Assembly: GCA_005789925.1 (NCBI GenBank)
Contig: SXWG01000132.1
Span: 1-16,706, forward strand
Direction: 5' to 3'
DNA from: Actinomycetota bacterium
Lineage (GTDB): Bacteria; Actinomycetota; Acidimicrobiia; Acidimicrobiales; Ilumatobacteraceae
DNA: 16,706 bases
The notes under the pieces are model-generated. The model was not told the DNA's origin and did no database searches. It saw only the letters and a list, made by a program, of their open reading frames with translations. Made by a program: the position numbers and the translations under genes. Numbering within the stretch: position 1 is the first letter of the stretch; every line of letters begins with the position of its first letter. Shown here one piece after another: positions 1 through 7,248 of this stretch.

Positions 1-12
1 AGTTCCGTCAGT

Positions 13-1122
13 TCACGGGCCGTGGGCACTGGTCAGAAGGTCCCACCCCGCTCCCGATTGTGCCACCCAGCCGGCTGACTCCAATCGACCGAGCGCCAAA
101 GCCACCTCGACCACCGACAATGCTGTGCACAACGACAGCGAGTCGATTGTTCCTGGCTCACGTGACAATGCTGCAACGACACACTGTTCCGACCCGATCG
201 GTGACTGGCGGACATCGGATCGCGGTCGCGACTTTCGAGTGTCGAGACCAAGAGCGACGAGCACGTCATCGACATTGGTGACTGGCGCACATCCGTCTCG
301 TAGCAACGAATTCGTGCCCTCACTGGTGCGCACTCCGGGACGGCCAGGCACGGCCATGACAGCTACTCCGCGTCGCTCAGCCTCGCGCACGGTCGACATC
401 GATCCACCCGTCGCGGCAGACTCGACGACCACGACAACTTCGCTCAATGCCGCGAGTATGCGATTGCGCATCGGAAAACGATGTGCCTCAGGACGTGCGC
501 CAAGTGGGGTCTCCGAGAGAAGTAGTCCGTGGCGTGCGACAGACGTCCAAAGATCTGCGTGCTCTGGTGGATACACCACATCGAGACCCGATGCGACGAC
601 ACCGAGCACCGGACGCATCGTGCCGCAGATGCCGAGTGCACCACGATGCCCTTCGCCATCTATCCCCCGCGCGAGCCCGGATACGACACACACATTCCGC
701 TCGGCAAGTGCTGCACCAAGCTCTCGTGCGAAATGCCTGCCGGCGTTGCTCGCCCGGCGTGTTCCGATGATGGCGACGCGGCGACGGTCGAGCACGTCGA
801 GTGAACCTCGCACGAACACGACCGCTGGCGCAGCCGGATCACCTCGCAGTGGCCACGGATAGTGCTCGTCGCGTTCGGTCAACACCTGAACATCTGCAGC
901 GACATAACGGTCGCAAAGCGTGTCCAAACCACAAGCCACATGACGACGCCAGACTTTGAGCACCTCGTTGTCGATGCCATTGACCGGACCTGAGTGGTAC
1001 GCAACACGTTCAAAGACCTGTGACGGCGACCCGGCACGAAGGAGTGATCGCACACGCGCGGGAGTCTGCAGCGGCAGCGAACACAGCGCTGCCGCATAGA
1101 CCCATTCGGGATAGTCGCTCAT
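13..1122 (-). CDS. dprA: DNA-processing protein DprA (Smf)
   Basis: DprA binds incoming single-stranded DNA and loads RecA during natural transformation; in non-competent species its role is less clear. The 369-aa protein has an N-terminal helical region (about 1-100), then the Rossmann-like DprA domain with GTRRASNAGR at 120-129, SGLARGID at 148-155, FPMRNR at 217-222 and ESAATGGS at 234-241. A C-terminal winged-helix-like DML1 region follows (about 305-362). The length is normal for the family. The ATG overlaps the comM stop as ATGA, so translation is probably coupled to comM. Family assignment is secure; whether this organism is competent is not shown by the window. Confidence 0.96.
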   Translation of the reverse strand: MSDYPEWVYAAALCSLPLQTPARVRSLLRAGSPSQVFERVAYHSGPVNGIDNEVLKVWRRHVACGLDTLCDRYVAADVQVLTERDEHYPWPLRGDPAAPAVVFVRGSLDVLDRRRVAIIGTRRASNAGRHFARELGAALAERNVCVVSGLARGIDGEGHRGALGICGTMRPVLGVVASGLDVVYPPEHADLWTSVARHGLLLSETPLGARPEAHRFPMRNRILAALSEVVVVVESAATGGSMSTVREAERRGVAVMAVPGRPGVRTSEGTNSLLRDGCAPVTNVDDVLVALGLDTRKSRPRSDVRQSPIGSEQCVVAALSREPGTIDSLSLCTALSVVEVALALGRLESAGWVAQSGAGWDLLTSAHGP

Positions 1123-2621
1123 GCGTGAAGTGGGTTGCGCAGTGTGACACGCATGAGCAACGCCACTCGTACATGATCTTCGGTGATGTCACCGACATGC
1201 CCATCGAGATCTGCAATCGTGCGCGCGACCCGTCGCACACGGTGATACCCACGGCCGGAAAGCCGTGACGATTCCAATTCCCCCATCAAGACATGTCGTG
1301 CACCATCTGTCAACGGGGCGTGGATGTCGAGCTCGTCGGCCGTCAAGTGTGCATTCACATGACCTTGTCGCGTGGTGGCGACCTGACGTGCACGAGCGAC
1401 ACGATGAGCGACCACTGCCGTTGACTCACCACGCACCGTGTCGAGCAACGTCGCGGGCGATGGTGCTTCGACGGTGACTCGGAGATCGAACCGATCAAGA
1501 AATGGCCCACTGAAACGACGGTGATATCTGCGAATGTCGGAGTGACTACACGTGCACGCACCAGGTGCGGTGTTCGCGCACGGACAAGGGTTGGTGGCGG
1601 CGACGAGCAGAAAACGTGCGGGCATGGTGACGCTGTGTCTGGCTCGCGCGACATGCACGACTCCGTCTTCCAATGGTTGACGCAACGCGTCGAGCACCGA
1701 CGGAGGAAATTCTCCGAGTTCATCGAGAAACAGAACACCATGACTGGCGAGACTCACTTCACCTGGTCGCATCGCGGTGGTACCACCTCCGATGATTGCA
1801 GCAAGTGACGCACTGTGATGAGGGGCACGAAATGGAGGAACGTCACTCGAGGTGACAAGACCGGTCGGCGATGCAGCGCTGTGCACCATCGCGACTTCAA
1901 AGGCTTCGTCGGGACTGAGACGAGGCAACAACCCCGGCAGACGTCGGGCCAACATCGACTTTCCTGCGCCTGGCGGGCCAATGAGAAACACGTTGTGGTG
2001 GCCAGCAGCTGACACCTCGAGAGCGCGACGTGCCCACGGCTGTCCACACACGTCGGCAAGGTCGGGAACGTTCTCGACCCGAACCTCTGTGTCAACGGCT
2101 TGTCGTTGCGACCATTGCTGCTGCCCGCGCAAGCAACTGACAACGTCGCGCAGTGAATGTTCAGCGAAAGCGTGTTCGGGTGTTGCGACGAGGGCTTCCC
2201 TCAGGCTTGCTGGAGCCACGACAACTGTTTTGTCTGACACGGACGCGACAAGTGGGGCCGTACCGGCGGTACTGCGCAACGATCCGTCGAGGCCCAATTC
2301 GGCCAAGAACGCAAGGTCTGCCACGACCGATGGTGCAATTTCTTCTTGTGCGACGAGAAGTGCGATGGCGATGGCGAGATCAAGTGATGCTCCACCTTTT
2401 CGCACAGACGCACCGGCGAGGTTGACCGTTATTCGCCGGTTGGGCCATGGCAAGTCATTCGACAGCAGCGCTGCACGGACACGATCACGGGACTCTCTGC
2501 ACGCTTCGTCGGGAAGACCCACGACCGTGAAACCAGGTATTCCCATTCCGATGTGCGCTTCGACTGTGACATGGTGCCCTTGGGCTCCGAGCAACACGGC
2601 GGAGTTGATTGCGGCGAACAT
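1119..2621 (-). CDS. comM: ComM/YifB-family Mg-chelatase-like AAA+ ATPase
   Basis: ComM is a hexameric AAA+ helicase that promotes branch migration when transformed DNA is integrated. The 500-aa protein has the N-terminal YifB domain (MFAAINSAVLLGAQG onward), Walker A GPPGAGKS at 215-222, Walker B GVLFLDELGEF at 295-305, a cysteine-rich loop NPCPCANTAPGACTC at 344-358, and FLDRFDL at 374-380 near the arginine-finger region. The open frame runs 73 codons further upstream (to 2840), but that part lacks family similarity and covers the divergent lipoprotein gene. I chose the ATG at 2621 because the conserved domain starts there and GAAGGGG sits 6 nt before it. It forms a two-gene unit with dprA. 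Confidence 0.95.
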   Translation of the reverse strand: MFAAINSAVLLGAQGHHVTVEAHIGMGIPGFTVVGLPDEACRESRDRVRAALLSNDLPWPNRRITVNLAGASVRKGGASLDLAIAIALLVAQEEIAPSVVADLAFLAELGLDGSLRSTAGTAPLVASVSDKTVVVAPASLREALVATPEHAFAEHSLRDVVSCLRGQQQWSQRQAVDTEVRVENVPDLADVCGQPWARRALEVSAAGHHNVFLIGPPGAGKSMLARRLPGLLPRLSPDEAFEVAMVHSAASPTGLVTSSDVPPFRAPHHSASLAAIIGGGTTAMRPGEVSLASHGVLFLDELGEFPPSVLDALRQPLEDGVVHVARARHSVTMPARFLLVAATNPCPCANTAPGACTCSHSDIRRYHRRFSGPFLDRFDLRVTVEAPSPATLLDTVRGESTAVVAHRVARARQVATTRQGHVNAHLTADELDIHAPLTDGARHVLMGELESSRLSGRGYHRVRRVARTIADLDGHVGDITEDHVRVALLMRVTLRNPLHA

Positions 2622-2627
2622 GTGGTG

Positions 2628-2634
2628 CCCCTTC
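2628..2634 (-). promoter_or_regulatory. Ribosome binding site deciding the comM start
   Basis: GAAGGGG on the minus strand, 6 nt before the ATG at 2621. It supports the short 500-aa ComM over the 573-aa open frame. Confidence 0.65.
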
Positions 2635-2663
2635 GAAGCCGACTTCTGGCAGAATCGACCACG

Positions 2664-3170
2664 ATGTGTGCGCGACGAATCAAGATCGTGGCGAGAATGT
2701 CGATCATTGCCGCTGCGGCACTCGTGGTCACCTCGTGCGGTGGGGACGAGCGTTCGAGCAACGCGTTCTGTCGTCAATTGGCTGATGAATTGCCGGAGAT
2801 CGGTCAACCGATGGACACCGGTGGCGACGTCGTCGCCCAAGTGGCCCGATACAAACGACTATTGAAAGTCGCACCCCTTGCCATCGAGAGCGACTTCCAA
2901 GTGCTCACCGACCTTCTTGATGCGGCGGCTCGCATGAACCCCAACAACACAGATGATGTGCAAGAGATCGCCGACAGAGCGTACGCAGCGAACATGTCGG
3001 CACAAGCGGTGTCGGCATGGGTGAAAGACACATGCGCTGTGGACCTGGCGACTGGCGTGACGGTTCAGCCACCGCGCGTCGCGACATCGACGACGTCGAC
3101 GATTGCCGTCACCGACACGACGACCACGACGGACGCACCATCAAACGGTGCCTCGACCACTGTTCCTTAG
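2664..3170 (+). CDS. Small secreted lipoprotein with Thr-rich tail
   Basis: I do not recognise a family. The 168-aa protein begins with a basic N-region (MCARRIKIVAR), a hydrophobic stretch, and a lipobox VTSC with the lipidated Cys at 25, so it should be anchored to the outer face of the membrane. The mature part has two further cysteines (C36 and C124) that could form a disulfide, a helical Ala-rich middle, and a Thr/Ser tail (about 140-168) like a flexible wall-spanning or glycosylated linker. The open frame begins at 2553 but that part overlaps comM. ATG 2664 gives a proper signal peptide; ATG 2697 is an alternative. CAGAAT at 2650-2655 could be the -10 box of a nearly leaderless mRNA. 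The stop overlaps that of clpP by 4 bp. Confidence 0.75.
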   Translation: MCARRIKIVARMSIIAAAALVVTSCGGDERSSNAFCRQLADELPEIGQPMDTGGDVVAQVARYKRLLKVAPLAIESDFQVLTDLLDAAARMNPNNTDDVQEIADRAYAANMSAQAVSAWVKDTCAVDLATGVTVQPPRVATSTTSTIAVTDTTTTTDAPSNGASTTVP

Positions 3171-3769
3171 CGAAGTTCTCCGCGACGCACGATGACATGG
3201 TCGACGAGACCATATTCCTGCGCCTCTTCGGCGGTGAACCAGCGGTCGCGTTCGCTGTCTGTGCGAATTTGGTCGACTTCGCGGCCTGAGTGGTGAGCGA
3301 TGAGCTCTGCCATACGACGCTTCGTGAATGCGAGCTGTTCGGCTTGGATTGCGATGTCGGCGGCTTGACCACGAAGGCCTGCGAGAGGCTTGTGCATCAT
3401 GATGCGAGCGTTCGGCAACGTGTAGCGCTTTTCGCTCGACCCTGCAGTGAGCAAGAACTGACCCATGGAAGCCGCGAGGCCCATGCAGACAGTGGCGATG
3501 TCGCAACTGACGAACTGCATGGTGTCGTAGATGGCCATACCAGCAGTGACCGAGCCACCGGGGCTGTTGATGTAGAGCCAGATGTCGGCGTTCGGGTCTT
3601 CGCCTTCGAGATACAGCAACTGGGCGCAAATTTGGTTGGCAATGTCGTCATTCACGTCGGTGCCGAGCATCACCACTCGATTCTTCAGCAACCGGGTGAA
3701 GATGTCAGAGCGCGGGTCGGCGCTCGCATCGAGAGCCGTCGGCAACGCAGGAATGTGGGGATTCGCCAT
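3167..3769 (-). CDS. clpP: ATP-dependent Clp protease proteolytic subunit
   Basis: ClpP forms the tetradecameric serine-protease chamber that degrades proteins delivered by ClpX/ClpA/ClpC, including ssrA-tagged ones. The 200-aa protein matches the usual length. The catalytic triad is visible: Ser101 in GLAASMG, His126 in MMHKPLAG, and Asp175 in SERDRW. INSPGGSV (68-75) is the conserved substrate-binding strand. The frame stays open to 3862, but the extra 31 codons overlap the canA 5' region and do not resemble the family; ATG 3769 gives the expected N-terminus. No Shine-Dalgarno is seen, and a TAGCCT box 7 nt upstream suggests a leaderless mRNA. Actinobacteria often have two clpP genes; no second copy or clpX is in this window, so P1/P2 identity is open. 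Confidence 0.95.
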   Translation of the reverse strand: MANPHIPALPTALDASADPRSDIFTRLLKNRVVMLGTDVNDDIANQICAQLLYLEGEDPNADIWLYINSPGGSVTAGMAIYDTMQFVSCDIATVCMGLAASMGQFLLTAGSSEKRYTLPNARIMMHKPLAGLRGQAADIAIQAEQLAFTKRRMAELIAHHSGREVDQIRTDSERDRWFTAEEAQEYGLVDHVIVRRGELR

Positions 3770-3776
3770 GGTGGCA

Positions 3777-3782
3777 AGGCTA
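3777..3782 (-). promoter_or_regulatory. Putative -10 box of clpP (leaderless)
   Basis: TAGCCT on the minus strand matches TAnnnT. It ends 7 nt before the clpP ATG, which puts the transcript start at or next to the start codon. The same hexamer at the same distance precedes murI. Confidence 0.5.
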
Positions 3783-3808
3783 TCTCGCACCAAGGGATTC
3801 CAAGCGAC

Positions 3809-3813
3809 GGAGG
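3809..3813 (+). promoter_or_regulatory. Strong Shine-Dalgarno serving a mini-ORF before canA
   Basis: GGAGG lies 3 nt before ATG 3817 and 6 nt before ATG 3820, but 26 nt before the canA ATG. It therefore fits the mini-ORF better than canA itself. Confidence 0.5.
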
Positions 3814-3816
3814 CCG

Positions 3817-3840
3817 ATGATGAAGAATGTGCCTGCGTGA
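3817..3840 (+). CDS. Possible leader mini-ORF coupled to canA
   Basis: Seven codons (MMKNVPA, or MKNVPA from ATG 3820) followed by TGA at 3838-3840. The stop shares its last base with the canA ATG (TGATG), a classic coupling arrangement. A GGAGG precedes it. It could be a translated leader that feeds ribosomes into canA. It could also be chance, with canA translated directly. Confidence 0.35.
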   Translation: MMKNVPA

Positions 3841-4349
3841 TGAACGACGACTTCAAGCCCAATGCGGACGAACTGCTCGGCTATAACTCGCGCTACGTCC
3901 AATCCTTCGCCGACCACGGACTGCAGTTGTCACCTCGTCGGCATCTGGCGATCGTGGCCTGCATGGACAGTCGTATGGACATCTTCCAGATGCTCGGGTT
4001 GTCGCACGGCGATGCGCACATCATTCGTAATGCAGGTGGCGTCGTGACAGACGATGTCGTGCGATCACTCGTCATTTCTCAGCGTCTCTTGGGTACTCGC
4101 GAAATTCTTCTCGTCCACCACACCAACTGCGGACTCCAGACACTTCAAGAGGACGAATTCAAACAGCAACTAGAGACCGAGACCGGCGTGAAACCCTGGT
4201 GGAGTTTCGAATCGTTCCGCGACCCGTTCGAAGACACCCGGCAGAGCATCAATCGGATTCGGCACTCCCCGTTCGTTCTGCACAAGAACCACATCCGCGG
4301 ATTTGTCTACGACGTCGACAACGGACGACTGCTTGAAGTCACGGCCTAA
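3840..4349 (+). CDS. canA: Beta-class carbonic anhydrase (Rv1284/CanA-like)
   Basis: A zinc enzyme interconverting CO2 and bicarbonate in the cytoplasm. The 169-aa protein is very close in layout to M. tuberculosis Rv1284: zinc ligands Cys41 (in ACMDSR), His94 and Cys97 (in HHTNCG), and the Asp43/Arg45 pair. IRNAGGVVTDD (62-72) and SQRLLGTREILL (80-91) are typical. The frame is open to 3582 but the upstream part overlaps clpP, so ATG 3840 is preferred; an adjacent GTG at 3837 is possible. The best Shine-Dalgarno belongs to an overlapping mini-ORF. The gene diverges from clpP and converges on a PLP enzyme gene. Confidence 0.93.
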   Translation: MNDDFKPNADELLGYNSRYVQSFADHGLQLSPRRHLAIVACMDSRMDIFQMLGLSHGDAHIIRNAGGVVTDDVVRSLVISQRLLGTREILLVHHTNCGLQTLQEDEFKQQLETETGVKPWWSFESFRDPFEDTRQSINRIRHSPFVLHKNHIRGFVYDVDNGRLLEVTA

Positions 4350-4384
4350 CTGCGGCGTACGCGTTGCCTAACTGCGGCGTACGC
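4344..4384. repeat. 22-bp tandem duplication at a convergent gene junction
   Basis: GCCTAACTGCGGCGTACGC occurs at 4344-4362 and again, identically, at 4366-4384 (period 22). The first copy contains the canA stop TAA. The second contains the TAG stop of the minus-strand PLP gene plus its last codons. Each copy carries CTAA, where a plus TAA and a minus TAG overlap. Confidence 0.9.
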
Positions 4385-5654
4385 CGCTGAACATCACGGC
4401 GATGCGTTCGTCGTCGCCGATCTGCTCGCGGATCTGCAACACGCCCGCCAACCCCGCACTACCGGTCGGGCTCACGTCGGTATCGGTGAAGTCATGCGCC
4501 ATGGAAAAGGCAGTGCGCACGAGTTCCTCGGTGGCCACCACCGGAGAGCCTCCCGTTCGCGCCATCGCCCCGACCGCACTCACCCAGTCATACGTCTCAT
4601 CATCGAGAATTCCATCGGCGAACGATGCCGGTGTCGCCTCCCAAGGCCACATGCATTCAGACCAGTGATGTGCAGCGTCATCGATCACACCCAAGTTCGA
4701 CGCCTGTTGCCACGCACGCGCCAACGGTGCACAGCCTTCTGCCTGCGCTCCGTGAATGCGAGCCGTGACACCACCGTCTCGCAACCCATCGGCCGCACAT
4801 GAGATGAATGCGCCACCACCCACCTGAACGAAGACGCGGTCGAGTGGTGCGCCGAAGGTCGCCGCGGTCACTTGAGCAGCGATCTCCCATCCGATGGTGC
4901 GTCCACCGTCGAGACACCAGGCGTTTTCAGTTCCTTGAACAGAAAACGGAATGGCTCCGTCTGCAACAGACTCACGGAATCGATGAATACAGGGGTCACC
5001 CGGTGGGTCGTCGACTCGGCGCGGACACTCGACGACGTCGGCTCCCAGCGCATTGATGAGCGAGAGCACCGCTGGTGCAGCGCCCACGGGCACGAATACG
5101 CGAATCGGCCAGTTGGCTGAGCGCGCAAGCGTCGAGGCTGCGATTGCCGCATTCCCACATGACGCAATGGCGAGTGGAGGTCGCGTATTTCGAGACCATG
5201 ACACGACACCGGCTCTCTCGGCCATGATCAAATGCAACAAAATTCCGAACAAGTGACGCGCCTTGTGCGACCCAGCGACGTTGTGAGTGTCGTCTTTCAC
5301 CCACACACCACCTTTCGCCGAGAACCCCAAGGCGTCCGACAAACGATCGGCACGCATGAGTGGAGTCACACGAAAACCGGTTCCGGCAACCCGTGCAACA
5401 CCGGCGTCCGCATCGTGGATGATGTCGCGTCGCGTCGCGTCATCGAGACCAACCGCCTTCCCGAAGGCATTGACTGCTGTCAGATGTCGATACGCAAGAA
5501 ATGGGTTCGGCTCATCAGACGGGACGAACGACTCTGAAGCTGCAGTGAAACGCAGCACATGCTGTCGGTCGGAGGTGGAAACGTTCGGACATTGCCATGA
5601 CAATGACCGTGAGATCGGGACGGACGCACCGCAGACCGCGCACTCGAGTTCCAT
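4368..5654 (-). CDS. Threonine-synthase-like PLP fold-type II enzyme
   Basis: The 428-aa protein belongs to the fold-type II PLP superfamily (threonine synthase, threonine/serine dehydratase, diaminopropionate lyase). The Schiff-base lysine is probably Lys131 in AGSHKARH. SCGNAA (165-170) is the phosphate-binding Asn loop, and VQVGGGA is a glycine-rich loop. The N-terminus has a ribbon-like C5-x2-C8 and C22, but the usual fourth cysteine is absent (CPNV). ATG 5654 is preferred over GTG 5660 because AAGG (5662-5665) lies 7 nt before the ATG and only 1 nt before the GTG. It follows another PLP enzyme gene by about 24 bp and is probably co-transcribed. The substrate is not determined; SHKAR instead of SFKDR argues against plain threonine synthase. 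Confidence 0.85.
   Translation of the reverse strand: MELECAVCGASVPISRSLSWQCPNVSTSDRQHVLRFTAASESFVPSDEPNPFLAYRHLTAVNAFGKAVGLDDATRRDIIHDADAGVARVAGTGFRVTPLMRADRLSDALGFSAKGGVWVKDDTHNVAGSHKARHLFGILLHLIMAERAGVVSWSRNTRPPLAIASCGNAAIAASTLARSANWPIRVFVPVGAAPAVLSLINALGADVVECPRRVDDPPGDPCIHRFRESVADGAIPFSVQGTENAWCLDGGRTIGWEIAAQVTAATFGAPLDRVFVQVGGGAFISCAADGLRDGGVTARIHGAQAEGCAPLARAWQQASNLGVIDDAAHHWSECMWPWEATPASFADGILDDETYDWVSAVGAMARTGGSPVVATEELVRTAFSMAHDFTDTDVSPTGSAGLAGVLQIREQIGDDERIAVMFSGVRRS
4374..4387. terminator. Perfect palindrome between convergent genes
   Basis: GCGGCGTACGCCGC is a 14-bp perfect palindrome at the end of the minus-strand gene, just after canA. It could act as a bidirectional transcription-end hairpin, but it has no loop spacer and no T-tract, and it is inside coding sequence. 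Weak call. Confidence 0.25.
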
Positions 5655-5678
5655 CAGCACGCCTTGTCGGTGACCGAT

Positions 5679-7208
5679 CTATTTCGTGGCTGCGACACGG
5701 GCATTGAACTCATCGATGAGTCCGTCCCAGACGGGCATGTAATCCCTGAGCGACTTCCAGAAGGTCTGGCTACGGCGAGCTTCGAACACATTCAGCGGCG
5801 TTCCCTGTTGCTCGACCCACGTGTAGTAGCCCAGATTGAAGATGCGGTTCTTGTCGCCTTCGGTGCAGTCGATCATGTGGTCGGTGGTGACGTTGCCCCA
5901 GTGTTCACTGAACACTTCAGCAGCATCAAGATCGCTGAAGTCATCTTTGAACCGGCGAGTGAGCGTCTTTGCCCGCTCGCTCGGATACAAGGCGCTTCCG
6001 TCAGTGGCAACGGTGATGAGCGCATCATCAGGACCAAGTCCCAGCAACTTCGCAGTCTTGATCGCGGCAGTGACATTGCAGATTGACGAAAAACCAAAAT
6101 GCGTCAGCGCCTCGAGCAGACCGGCGGAAAAGCCTTTACGGTCAGCGAGATAGCGCTGACCGACCGAGGTGTTGAACAACACATCGAGCTCGTCTGTGAC
6201 GCGGTCGGACACCGCACATACGACGTCGGTGTTCATCACGTTGTGGATGAGCGGTACGTGCTTGTCGCCGATTCCCTGGATGTTGTGCTCACCGAAGCCG
6301 TTCTCGAGCATCGTCGGGCATTCGAGAGCTTCGACAGACACGATGCGTGCACCAAAGTCATCCTTGAGCCGGTCGCCAGCGGCGATGGTGCCTGCCGAAC
6401 CGGTCGCAGAGGTGAATGCCGCAAGACGCAGGTCGCGGCCGGACGCACGTCGCACTGTCTCGAACACATGACCGAGTGCTCGTCCGGTGACGGTGTAATG
6501 ACCGACGTAGTTTCCGAATTCACAGAACTGATTCAAGATGAAGTTCGTGGGATCTTTCGCCATTTCGTTGCATGCGTCGTAGATCTCTTTGACGTTGCTT
6601 TCTGTTCCCGGCGTTCGCACGATGTCTGCCGGGTCGGCGACCCAACGGTCGAGCCAATCGAATCGCTCTTGCGACATTCCGGCCGGAAGCACTGCGACGC
6701 CACGCGAGCCCATGAGTCGACTGATGGCGATACCACCTCGCGCGTAATTGCCCGTGGACGGCCACACTGCACGATGACGCGTGGGGTCGAATTGTCCGGT
6801 GATGACGCGGGGCGCGAAACATGAGTATGCGGCGAGAACCTTGTGCGCGGTGATCATCGGAAACCTGTCGCCGAACACCACGATGATCGGACTTTCGATA
6901 CCGGTCACTTCGGGTCCGAGAACGACATGATCCGGCACTGAAACGCGGTCCCCCTCGAGATCGTTGTACCAGTGGACACGGAAAAGATTCCGTGGGTCAG
7001 CGGCGTTCTTGTCGACGCCGGACACTTTTGCCGCATCGATACGTGACGGATCGGCAAGCTCTGAGAATTTCGGTAGCACGATCTTCTGCTCGGCGAAACG
7101 GCGCACACTGTTCATGAGCGATGATTCGTCGACAACGCAATCTGCAAGTCCGAGCTGTGTGCGGAGAACGTCTGTATCGAGACTGATGGGGGTGGCTGTC
7201 GTCGTCAC
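5679..7208 (-). CDS. PLP-dependent fold-type II enzyme, cysteine synthase-related
   Basis: A 509-aa protein of the tryptophan-synthase-beta/cysteine-synthase superfamily, much longer than CysK or CysM. Lys123 in ITAHKVLA is the likely PLP lysine, STGNYARGG (151-159) the phosphate-binding Asn loop, and SATGSAGTIAAG (267-278) the glycine loop. A roughly 110-residue N-terminal extension and a long C-terminal part are not accounted for. I cannot name the substrate; beta-elimination or replacement on an amino acid is the superfamily expectation. The assigned start is GTG 7208, which overlaps a perfect AGGAGGTGA, so the true start is uncertain. It heads a two-gene unit with the threonine-synthase-like gene and diverges from the tRNA. 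Confidence 0.85.
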   Translation of the reverse strand: MTTTATPISLDTDVLRTQLGLADCVVDESSLMNSVRRFAEQKIVLPKFSELADPSRIDAAKVSGVDKNAADPRNLFRVHWYNDLEGDRVSVPDHVVLGPEVTGIESPIIVVFGDRFPMITAHKVLAAYSCFAPRVITGQFDPTRHRAVWPSTGNYARGGIAISRLMGSRGVAVLPAGMSQERFDWLDRWVADPADIVRTPGTESNVKEIYDACNEMAKDPTNFILNQFCEFGNYVGHYTVTGRALGHVFETVRRASGRDLRLAAFTSATGSAGTIAAGDRLKDDFGARIVSVEALECPTMLENGFGEHNIQGIGDKHVPLIHNVMNTDVVCAVSDRVTDELDVLFNTSVGQRYLADRKGFSAGLLEALTHFGFSSICNVTAAIKTAKLLGLGPDDALITVATDGSALYPSERAKTLTRRFKDDFSDLDAAEVFSEHWGNVTTDHMIDCTEGDKNRIFNLGYYTWVEQQGTPLNVFEARRSQTFWKSLRDYMPVWDGLIDEFNARVAATK

Positions 7209-7213
7209 CTCCT
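7205..7213 (-). promoter_or_regulatory. Perfect Shine-Dalgarno overlapping the GTG start
   Basis: AGGAGGTGA on the minus strand is the full complement of the usual 16S rRNA 3' tail. The assigned GTG start (7208-7206) lies within it, so it cannot serve that GTG at normal spacing. Confidence 0.5.
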
Positions 7214-7233
7214 CAGTCTGTCAGCACCGGCGA

Positions 7234-7239
7234 TACATT
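7234..7239 (+). promoter_or_regulatory. Putative -10 box of tRNA-Leu
   Basis: TACATT matches TAnnnT and ends 9 nt before the tRNA 5' end, in the 40-bp divergent gap. No clear -35 box is seen. Confidence 0.4.
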
Positions 7240-7248
7240 GAGGCTCTC

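Noticed and set aside
125..862. 245-aa plus-strand open frame
   Set aside because: Antisense to dprA; Ser/Arg/Thr-rich composition typical of a shadow frame, with no recognisable motif.
2622..2840. 73-codon N-terminal extension of ComM
   Set aside because: It lacks family similarity, overlaps the divergent lipoprotein gene, and the GAAGGGG site supports ATG 2621.
1852..2865. 337-aa plus-strand open frame
   Set aside because: Antisense to comM with a complete, conserved AAA+ protein on the other strand; low-complexity Arg/Ser/Ala composition.
3110..3160. ACGACG-type simple repeats as a possible repeat array
   Set aside because: They encode the Thr-rich lipoprotein tail and are explained by codon usage.
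4356..4387. Inverted repeats as a mobile-element end or attachment site
   Set aside because: The palindrome is coding, there is no integrase or transposase in the window, and the nearby duplication is explained as a simple tandem event.
6099..6824. 241-aa plus-strand open frame
   Set aside because: Antisense shadow of the 509-aa PLP enzyme, with no motif of its own.
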